12,080 nucleotides of DNA from an uncultured Clostridia bacterium. Its GTDB lineage: Bacteria; Bacillota; Clostridia; Christensenellales; UBA1242. The DNA lies in assembly GCA_947303145.1 (NCBI GenBank), contig CAMYXB010000021.1:1-12080 (forward strand). The letters are read 5' to 3'. Numbering within the stretch: position 1 is the stretch's first letter; every line of letters begins with the position of its first letter. The translations under genes were made by a program, and so were the position numbers. The notes under the pieces are model-generated. The model saw only the letters and a list, made by a program, of their open reading frames with translations, was not told the DNA's origin and did no database searches. This document shows, in pieces, positions 7,454-12,080 of this stretch.

Positions 7454-7484
7454 AAGTCTAAGCATTACCGCTTAGATTTTTTTT
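7454..7484 (+). terminator. Intrinsic terminator after secG
   Basis: An inverted repeat pairs AAGTCTAAGC (7454-7463) with GCTTAGATTT (7470-7479), giving a 10-bp stem with one G-U pair and a 6-nt loop (ATTACC). It runs directly into eight T (7477-7484). It begins 7 nt after the secG stop and separates secG from rnr. Confidence 0.9.
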
Positions 7485-7500
7485 GTTATGCTAAATAAAT

Positions 7501-7535
7501 TTGACATAAGTGGTGCAAAATAATAAACTATTATC
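7501..7535 (+). promoter_or_regulatory. rnr promoter giving a leaderless transcript
   Basis: A perfect -35 TTGACA (7501-7506), a 17-bp spacer and TAAACT (7524-7529, 4/6 match) precede the rnr ATG at 7536 by exactly 6 nt. Transcription would therefore start at or next to the A of the ATG. No Shine-Dalgarno lies upstream of the start. The -10 hexamer and its distance to the ATG are identical to those at dusB. Confidence 0.68.
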
Positions 7536-9641
7536 ATGGAAGAATTGAAGAAAAAAATATTGTCCGCCCTTGAGGACAAGAATATAAAACACAAAAGTCT
7601 CAATCACCTAGCCACTGTCCTCTCCAGCATGCTGAAAGAGAGCGAGGAGGATACTCTGTCTTGCCTAAAAGAATTGGAGAGAGAGGGCGAGATTTTTTCA
7701 TTCGCAAGGAATAGATACACTACATCTAAAAAACTGGGACTAGTGAAAGGGAAATTATCTGTCACGCAGAATGGCTATGCCTTTGTCATAAATGAAACAA
7801 AGGATATATTTATCCCAAAGAAAGATATGTCAGGAGCTTTCGATGGAGATATAGTGCTGTGCAAGGTGATTTTGCCAAGGAAAAATGCCAGAAAAAGTGA
7901 GGGCAAGATTGTCAGGATAATACAAAGGGATAGCGATGACCTTGTTGGCACGATATATCTTGAGGGGAAGATAAGATATATACTACCAGATAGGAAGAAA
8001 GTGCGAGTAGATGTCATGGGAGATACTCTTGGCGCCAAGAGTGGTGACAAGGTGGTGTTCGACATCGTAGGATACAAGTCTACATCAGTAGTCGCCAGAG
8101 TAGTGGAAGTGATAGGCAGTCTAAAGGATAAGGGCAACGACATTAAATGGCTCCTTAAGCAATATAAGGTGAAAAGAGATTTTGACGAGTCTACGCTGAA
8201 GCAAGCAAGAGCGATTTCTCAACAGGTGGATAGGACGAGATATAGCGAGAGGAGAGACCTTAGTGGCACCACACTATTCACCATAGACGGCATAGATGCC
8301 AAGGACCTCGATGATGCTGTGTCTATCAAGGCGCATAGTGACGGCACATATACACTGGGCGTGCATATTGCAGATGTGGGGGAATATGTCAGGCTCGATA
8401 CTCCGCTAGACAAGGAGGCTTTTGATAGAGGCACCAGCATATACTTCCTAGACCAAGTCATTCCCATGCTCCCTGTGGAACTCTCCAATGGCATATGTTC
8501 ACTCAATGAGGGAGTGGAGAGACTTGCCTTGTCTGTTATTATGCATATAGACAAAGATGGTGAGGTGATAGACAGCGAGATATTTGAGAGTATAATAAAT
8601 TCTAAACATCGTCTCAACTATGACGAAGTGCAGATGCTCCTTGATGGAGATAAAGAGACAAGAAATAGACTAAAGGATATCGCGCATGACCTAGATGTCA
8701 TGCACAAGTTGTCCCAAATATTGATGACTAGGAGAAAGAGACTGGGCTCCAGTGACTTCGATATACCCGAGGGCGAAGTCATAGTAGATGCAGACGGCAG
8801 ACCAATAAGAATAGAGAAGAGGTGCGCCACCGATGCCACTAGGCTTATTGAGAACTTTATGGTTGTCGCCAATGAGACAGTGGCTAGGACTTTTGAGAAA
8901 ATGAAGGTCCCCTTCGTCTATCGTGTCCACGAGAGACCAGATAGCGAGAAAATGCACACCTTCTACAATTTTGTCGAAAATCTTGGCGTGAGTGTGCATA
9001 CATCGAGTGAAGAAGTGTATCCCATAGACTTGCAGAAGATTTTGGATAGTGTCAAAGGGGACAATGTGGAGAGTGTGGTCAATATGGTCATGCTCCGTTC
9101 CCTCAAAAAAGCCAGATACTTCGAGACTTGTCTAGGACACTTTGGCATGGCTCTGGACTATTATTGCCACTTTACTTCGCCCATTAGACGTTATCCCGAC
9201 CTATGTATCCATAGAATCATTAAGGAATATCTGCATGGCAACAATTCCTTTATAAAATCTCGAGAAATGGCAGATTTCGTCTCTAGAGCTTCCATTCAAT
9301 CTAGTGCGAGGGAAAAAGTCAGCGAGGACGTGGAGAGAGCCATCACAGATTACAAAAAAGTGGAATATATGGAGAGATTTGTAGGAGAAGACTTTGAGGG
9401 CATCATTTCCTCTGTCACCCCTCGTGGCTTTTATGTAGAACTGGATAATACATGTGAAGGCATGGTCAGTCTCTCTTCACTCAAAGACGACTTCTATTTC
9501 TATAACGAAGAGACTCTGTCGCTTTCCTCACCTTCGGGCAATAGTTATAGAATAGGCGAAAAGGTGCAAGTCAAGGTCGTCTCCTGCAATAGAGAGATGC
9601 GCAGAGTGGACTTTGAAATAATAAAAAAGATAAAAAAGTGA
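7536..9641 (+). CDS. rnr: Ribonuclease R
   Basis: RNase R is a processive 3'-to-5' exoribonuclease of the RNB (RNase II) family that degrades structured RNA and, with tmRNA-SmpB, the mRNAs of stalled ribosomes. The 701-aa protein shows a winged-helix N-terminus (about 1-65) and two OB/cold-shock domains (about 68-225). The RNB catalytic domain (about 238-585) has the four active-site aspartates D251, D257, D259 and D260 in TIDGIDAKDLDDAV. An S1 domain lies at about 615-699. Other RNB hallmarks are GVHIADVGEYV, RGTSIYFLDQVIPMLP, RVHERP and HFTSPIRRYPDL. It is slightly shorter than E. coli RNase R (813 aa) but usual for Firmicutes, ending in a short basic tail (IIKKIKK). The start is set by family alignment and by the leaderless promoter. 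SmpB follows 26 nt later without a convincing terminator, so the two are probably cotranscribed. Confidence 0.96.
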   Translation: MEELKKKILSALEDKNIKHKSLNHLATVLSSMLKESEEDTLSCLKELEREGEIFSFARNRYTTSKKLGLVKGKLSVTQNGYAFVINETKDIFIPKKDMSGAFDGDIVLCKVILPRKNARKSEGKIVRIIQRDSDDLVGTIYLEGKIRYILPDRKKVRVDVMGDTLGAKSGDKVVFDIVGYKSTSVVARVVEVIGSLKDKGNDIKWLLKQYKVKRDFDESTLKQARAISQQVDRTRYSERRDLSGTTLFTIDGIDAKDLDDAVSIKAHSDGTYTLGVHIADVGEYVRLDTPLDKEAFDRGTSIYFLDQVIPMLPVELSNGICSLNEGVERLALSVIMHIDKDGEVIDSEIFESIINSKHRLNYDEVQMLLDGDKETRNRLKDIAHDLDVMHKLSQILMTRRKRLGSSDFDIPEGEVIVDADGRPIRIEKRCATDATRLIENFMVVANETVARTFEKMKVPFVYRVHERPDSEKMHTFYNFVENLGVSVHTSSEEVYPIDLQKILDSVKGDNVESVVNMVMLRSLKKARYFETCLGHFGMALDYYCHFTSPIRRYPDLCIHRIIKEYLHGNNSFIKSREMADFVSRASIQSSAREKVSEDVERAITDYKKVEYMERFVGEDFEGIISSVTPRGFYVELDNTCEGMVSLSSLKDDFYFYNEETLSLSSPSGNSYRIGEKVQVKVVSCNREMRRVDFEIIKKIKK

Positions 9642-9667
9642 TTTTTTAACAAATTTTGAGAGAAAAT

Positions 9668-10123
9668 ATGGAAAACAAGATAAAAGTAGTGTCGACCAAT
9701 AAATATGCCAATTTCAACTATACCTTGCTTGAAAAATTTACCGCTGGCATGGTGCTGAAGGGCAGTGAGATAAAGTCCATTAGACAGAACGGAATAATCT
9801 TGAATGAGAGTTTTATTCTAATAACCAAAGACGGCGTTGTGCTCAAGAATTCTCACGTCAAGCCCTATCAAACCATCAACAATTTTTCGCCCAAGCCAGA
9901 TAGAGATAGATTTTTGCTACTCAATAAGAATGAAATATTGAAGTTGAAACAAAAAACAGAGCAAAAAGGACTGACCATAGTGCCAGTCAAGGCTTTTTTC
10001 TCTGGTAGATACCTCAAACTAGAGATAGCACTAGCACAGGGTAAGAAACTATATAATAAAAAGGAAACAATAAAAGAACGAGACATCATGCTCGATACCA
10101 AAAGACAACTCAAGGGATATTGA
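9668..10123 (+). CDS. smpB: SsrA-binding protein SmpB
   Basis: SmpB binds the tRNA-like domain of tmRNA and delivers it to stalled ribosomes, standing in for the missing anticodon arm. From the ATG at 9668 the protein is 151 aa, the usual size; the in-frame TTG at 9656 is less likely. The OB-barrel motifs are present: AGMVLKGSEIKSIRQ, SHVKPY, then RDRFLLLNKNEI and KGLTIVPVKAFFSGRYLKLEIALAQGKK. The conserved segment after it reads YNKKETIKERD where most SmpBs have YDKR, a D-to-N change. The C-terminal tail (LDTKRQLKGY), which enters the mRNA channel in known structures, is short but basic. A purine-rich GAGAGA (9658-9663) is the only ribosome binding site candidate. Its partner ssrA lies 279 bp downstream on the same strand. 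Confidence 0.95.
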   Translation: MENKIKVVSTNKYANFNYTLLEKFTAGMVLKGSEIKSIRQNGIILNESFILITKDGVVLKNSHVKPYQTINNFSPKPDRDRFLLLNKNEILKLKQKTEQKGLTIVPVKAFFSGRYLKLEIALAQGKKLYNKKETIKERDIMLDTKRQLKGY

Positions 10124-10210
10124 TGTGCCTTGAGCAGTCTTAGATTGTCGAAAATTTAGAAACAAAAAACAAGCCCAACAATTTTAGTGTCATAAAAATC
10201 ATATCAAGCA

Positions 10211-10238
10211 AATTACATTATATAGAGCCAATGTAATT
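10211..10238 (+). repeat. 9-bp inverted repeat in the smpB-ssrA gap
   Basis: AATTACATT (10211-10219) and AATGTAATT (10230-10238) form a perfect inverted repeat with a 10-nt loop. The stem is AT-rich and no T-run follows, so it is a poor terminator. It may be a protein site or a weak mRNA 3' end for smpB. The rest of the 279-bp gap (10124-10402) is AT-rich and holds no gene that I can support. Confidence 0.45.
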
Positions 10239-10276
10239 AGTTATTTAATAAAATTTTTACGATTAAATTATTCTAT

Positions 10277-10320
10277 TGTATATTGCAAAAAATGTATATT
10301 GTGAAGTTTTTTTGCAAAAA
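10277..10320 (+). repeat. Direct repeats and A/T palindrome upstream of ssrA
   Basis: TGTATATTG occurs at 10277-10285 and 10293-10301, a 16-bp period. TTGCAAAAA recurs as TTGCAAAAAATG (10284-10295) and TTTGCAAAAATG (10312-10323). The second copy is part of the 12-bp palindrome TTTTTGCAAAAA (10309-10320). These lie about 45-110 bp upstream of the ssrA -10. They could be regulatory or DNA-bending elements; no known binding site is recognised. Confidence 0.4.
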
Positions 10321-10363
10321 TGAGATTATTTTTGCCATCTTAACTACATTCTTTCAATTTATA

Positions 10364-10390
10364 TTGCTTTTTTCGCTATTATGTTATAAC
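10364..10390 (+). promoter_or_regulatory. ssrA promoter
   Basis: An extended -10, TGtTATAAC (TG at 10382-10383, TATAAC at 10385-10390), lies 13 nt upstream of the mature tmRNA 5' end. The best -35 is TTGCTT (10364-10369), with a short 15-bp spacer. A start around 10397 would give a short 5' leader of the kind removed by RNase P. Confidence 0.55.
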
Positions 10391-10402
10391 ATATATGTGT
10401 AA

Positions 10403-10761
10403 GGGGCTGTCTCGGCTTTGACAGGGTGGCAGAGAATATGTGAAGCGAGATGTAGTCGTCTACCTACATTAAAAATAGACAACGCATTTTAAGTGCAAAC
10501 AACAATAATTCCGCTAGAATGGCAGTTGCTGCCTAATTAGCCGTCCAATATCTTGTCCCCCTTGTAGCGAGATATTAGGGCGTCAGTTATGCAAGGGCAT
10601 CTCACCTCTTCGTCTTACGGAGATGAGATAGACTTTGTAAGACTCGTCAGTGATATTTTGTTTGATTGAGTTCACTGACTAAATTTTCAATCGAACTATT
10701 CTCGAAGAAACACATATTATCGCCATTTTGGACAGGAGTTCAACTCTCCTCAGCTCCACCA
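10403..10761 (+). ncRNA. ssrA: Transfer-messenger RNA (tmRNA)
   Basis: tmRNA enters stalled ribosomes as a tRNA charged with alanine, then supplies a short reading frame that tags the nascent peptide for proteolysis. The 359-nt gene is one-piece. The acceptor stem pairs GGGGCTG (10403-10409) with CAGCTCC (10751-10757), followed by A and an encoded CCA (10759-10761). The T arm is AGGAG-TTCAACT-CTCCT. All four pseudoknots can be traced as interleaved helices: PK1 10451-55/10464-68 with 10458-62/10476-80; PK2 10547-53/10570-76 with 10559-64/10592-97; PK3 10598-603/10620-25 with 10612-18/10637-43; PK4 10646-53/10672-79 with 10664-69/10687-92. It follows smpB on the same strand and has its own promoter and terminator. 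Confidence 0.98.
10495..10536 (+). other. tmRNA tag-peptide reading frame
   Basis: The resume codon GCA (10495-10497) opens a 13-codon frame ending in TAA (10534-10536), which encodes ANNNNSARMAVAA. With the alanine carried by tmRNA the tag is AANNNNSARMAVAA. The C-terminal AVAA matches the ClpXP-type degron ending found in most tags. The tag contains four Asn in a row, one Arg and no acidic residue, unlike the AANDENYALAA-type tags of many bacteria. Confidence 0.93.
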
Positions 10762-10767
10762 CCTTTT

Positions 10768-10804
10768 ATCTAAATTGAACTTACGTTTGATTTAGATTTT
10801 TTTT
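10768..10804 (+). terminator. Intrinsic terminator of ssrA
   Basis: A 13-bp stem pairs ATCTAAATTGAAC (10768-10780) with GTTTGATTTAGAT (10785-10797), with two G-U pairs and a 4-nt TTAC loop, followed by eight T (10797-10804). It starts 6 nt after the tmRNA CCA. No T-run exists on the opposite strand, so it is probably not the terminator of the convergent gene. Confidence 0.88.
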
Positions 10805-10874
10805 GTAAAAAAATTATTTACGTTCTTTTTGAGAAATTTTCTCTAATTAACACTTTGAGTTTTTTATAAATGAA

Positions 10875-12080
10875 TTAAATATTTCCGCTTGTTCCATTGT
10901 AACCGTTATTCCAAGAATTATAAAATTCAATAAGTTCTTTTTCTTTTCTATCTAGTTCATCTTTAGTTTCACAGTCTATTATTTTTACTTCAAACAAATC
11001 GTCTTTATTTTCGTATTTTGACGAATAAAAATCTTCTGCAAAAATAATATTAATTGGAGTTGTTCCTTTAAAATGTTGCTTTAATCTTCTCAAAATATCC
11101 TTTGATTGTCCAACATAATATTTATCTTTTTCTCTATTATGTATAACATAGCAACCAATAATTTTTTCGTATTCATAACCTGAAAATAGTTTCAACGGCT
11201 TAAATGCATCATCAACAATACAATAGTCTTGTAATGGTGTGATTTCATTTATTTGTTTTATATAAATATCTTTTTCAACTTCTTTTTTGCTATCAATCTT
11301 TTTTATTTTGTTTTTTTCGCTATTATTTATTGTTTCTATATTAGCATTTGATATTTCTATATTGTTTTTTAGTTCTGAAATTTTAGTTAAATTATTTTCT
11401 ATTTCTGAAATCAAATTGTTATATTTTATTTTTAATCTATTCAATCGTTTTTTTGAATTTAATAAGTAATAAATTCCAAAACTTACAATATTCAATATAA
11501 TTGATTTTTTTGCTTTTTCTACTTTTTCAATTTTTAATTGAGTTTTTGTTTTTTTCTTATTTAACTTAATATTTTTGTTATCTAATTTATTAATTTCATT
11601 ATTAAAATTCAAAATATTGTTTTTATTCTCATTTCTTTCGTATTCTGCTTTTTTTATATAATCATTTTTTTCTTCATTTAATTCTTTTATTTTTTCTTCG
11701 TATTCAAGTTTTACATATTTTTTTAGATACCAAGATGGCAAAAGTTCTTCTATATTTATTTTATTTATTATTTCATCGGCAAATTCACGGATTAGATTAT
11801 CATTATTTAAATTTAATGTTTCGAGTTCTGAATTAGTTAGTTTTATTGATTTAGAGATGTTTTTAGTTTTAGTTTTCCAATTCGAATAAATAGGATATTT
11901 TACATAGTTTTTAGTCACATATCTTTCAATAGTTCTATAATGTTTTGTTTCTATAAATGTGATTTTTGTATTTCTGCTATTTATGTCGAATTTTACTTCT
12001 TCAAGTTTATATGTTGGGTCGAGTTTTTTTTCATTACCTCTATTGGAATCTATAAGTCGTTGATTCTCTTTTTCTCTTTT
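10875..12080 (-). CDS. Coiled-coil GIY-YIG nuclease-family protein, N-terminus beyond the window
   Basis: This gene ends at 10875 and its frame is open to the right edge (401 codons visible). A GTG at 11916-11918 is a possible internal start, but the 54 codons upstream read as normal protein with no stop or ATG, so the gene is 5'-truncated by the window. Counting from that GTG, residues 68-138 and 155-225 are Lys/Glu/Asn-rich and predicted coiled coil, separated by a short hydrophobic stretch (SIILNIVSFGIYYLL, 139-153). Residues 255-347 form a GIY-YIG domain: GCYV for GIY, YVG at 268-270, RRLKQH with the conserved Arg (277 or 278), the catalytic-type Glu E326 in EKELIEFYN, then GYNGTSGN. The pattern resembles I-TevI (YVG, then KRWKRHF; ERENFWIKELN). 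GC is near 20%, far below the neighbours, and the gene faces ssrA. It is probably a mobile-element or defence-linked nuclease; its target is unknown. Confidence 0.8.
   Translation of the reverse strand, partial: KREKENQRLIDSNRGNEKKLDPTYKLEEVKFDINSRNTKITFIETKHYRTIERYVTKNYVKYPIYSNWKTKTKNISKSIKLTNSELETLNLNNDNLIREFADEIINKINIEELLPSWYLKKYVKLEYEEKIKELNEEKNDYIKKAEYERNENKNNILNFNNEINKLDNKNIKLNKKKTKTQLKIEKVEKAKKSIILNIVSFGIYYLLNSKKRLNRLKIKYNNLISEIENNLTKISELKNNIEISNANIETINNSEKNKIKKIDSKKEVEKDIYIKQINEITPLQDYCIVDDAFKPLKLFSGYEYEKIIGCYVIHNREKDKYYVGQSKDILRRLKQHFKGTTPINIIFAEDFYSSKYENKDDLFEVKIIDCETKDELDRKEKELIEFYNSWNNGYNGTSGNI

Noticed and set aside
8219..8617. 132-codon minus-strand ORF
   Set aside because: It lies wholly inside the RNB catalytic domain of rnr in antisense, with no promoter or ribosome binding site. 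It is a frame shadow, as are the other antisense ORFs in the core genes.
9632..9647. AAAAAA-GTGA-TTTTTT hairpin as a terminator between rnr and smpB
   Set aside because: The stem is purely A-T and weak, and it overlaps the rnr stop only 21 nt before smpB. Cotranscription is more likely.
10124..10402. CRISPR-like or repeat-array interpretation of the AT-rich gap
   Set aside because: There are only two copies of short 9-bp repeats, with no regular spacers and no long repeat unit.
10741..10761. att duplication of the tmRNA 3' tail within the window
   Set aside because: I found no second copy between 10762 and 12080. If an element is present, its far end lies outside.
10831..10843. GAGAAATTTTCTC small palindrome as the terminator of the minus-strand gene
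   Set aside because: The stem is about 5 bp, and no T-run follows on the minus strand.
11916..11918. GTG as the true start of the minus-strand GIY-YIG gene
   Set aside because: The frame continues without a stop for 54 more codons to the window edge, with protein-like residue usage, so the start is most likely outside the window.

Overview
The window is a stretch of chromosome from a spore-forming Firmicute, most likely a low-to-moderate GC Clostridia lineage. The evidence is spoVT followed by a spoVB-type flippase, a cofactor-independent phosphoglycerate mutase, the secG-rnr-smpB-ssrA order familiar from Bacillus and Clostridium, and heavy use of ATA (Ile) and AGA/AGG (Arg) codons. I cannot name the genus. 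TGA and TAA act as ordinary stops, so the genetic code looks standard.

Layout, left to right. (1) 2-2031: spoVT (5' end outside the window) overlaps a SpoVB/MOP-family flippase by 4 bp. (2) 2078-3569: dusB (tRNA-dihydrouridine synthase) with an apparently leaderless start, then an unrecognised protein of about 176 aa with a Cys/His cluster near its C-terminus. (3) 3591-7062: lower-glycolysis operon pgk-gpmI-tpiA, with its own extended -10 promoter at the 3' end of the unknown gene; gap and eno are not here. (4) 7133-7447: secG under a near-consensus promoter whose -10 box lies inside a perfect 15-bp palindrome, closed by a strong intrinsic terminator. (5) 7501-10123: rnr, also apparently leaderless, followed by smpB. 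(6) 10403-10761: a complete one-piece tmRNA gene with four interleaved pseudoknots, tag ANNNNSARMAVAA and encoded CCA, followed by a strong terminator. (7) 10875-12080, minus strand: a very AT-rich (about 20% GC by sample counts, against about 42% in the core) coiled-coil GIY-YIG nuclease-like gene, open to the right edge and convergent with ssrA. It looks like the first gene of an island at the ssrA 3' end.

RNase R, SmpB and tmRNA work together: tmRNA-SmpB rescues stalled ribosomes, and in known bacteria RNase R degrades the released mRNA and also tmRNA. pgk, gpmI and tpiA are consecutive or branch enzymes of glycolysis. SpoVT and the SpoVB-like flippase belong to sporulation and envelope biology.

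Two patterns stand out beyond the gene list. First, reading the whole window I found no GATC and no GTAC, very few AGCT (5) and one CCGG, where about 40 each of the first three and 15-20 CCGG would be expected. This suggests strong counter-selection of particular palindromes. Second, dusB and rnr both carry TAAACT exactly 6 nt before the ATG and have no Shine-Dalgarno sequence, which places transcription start at or beside the initiation codon.
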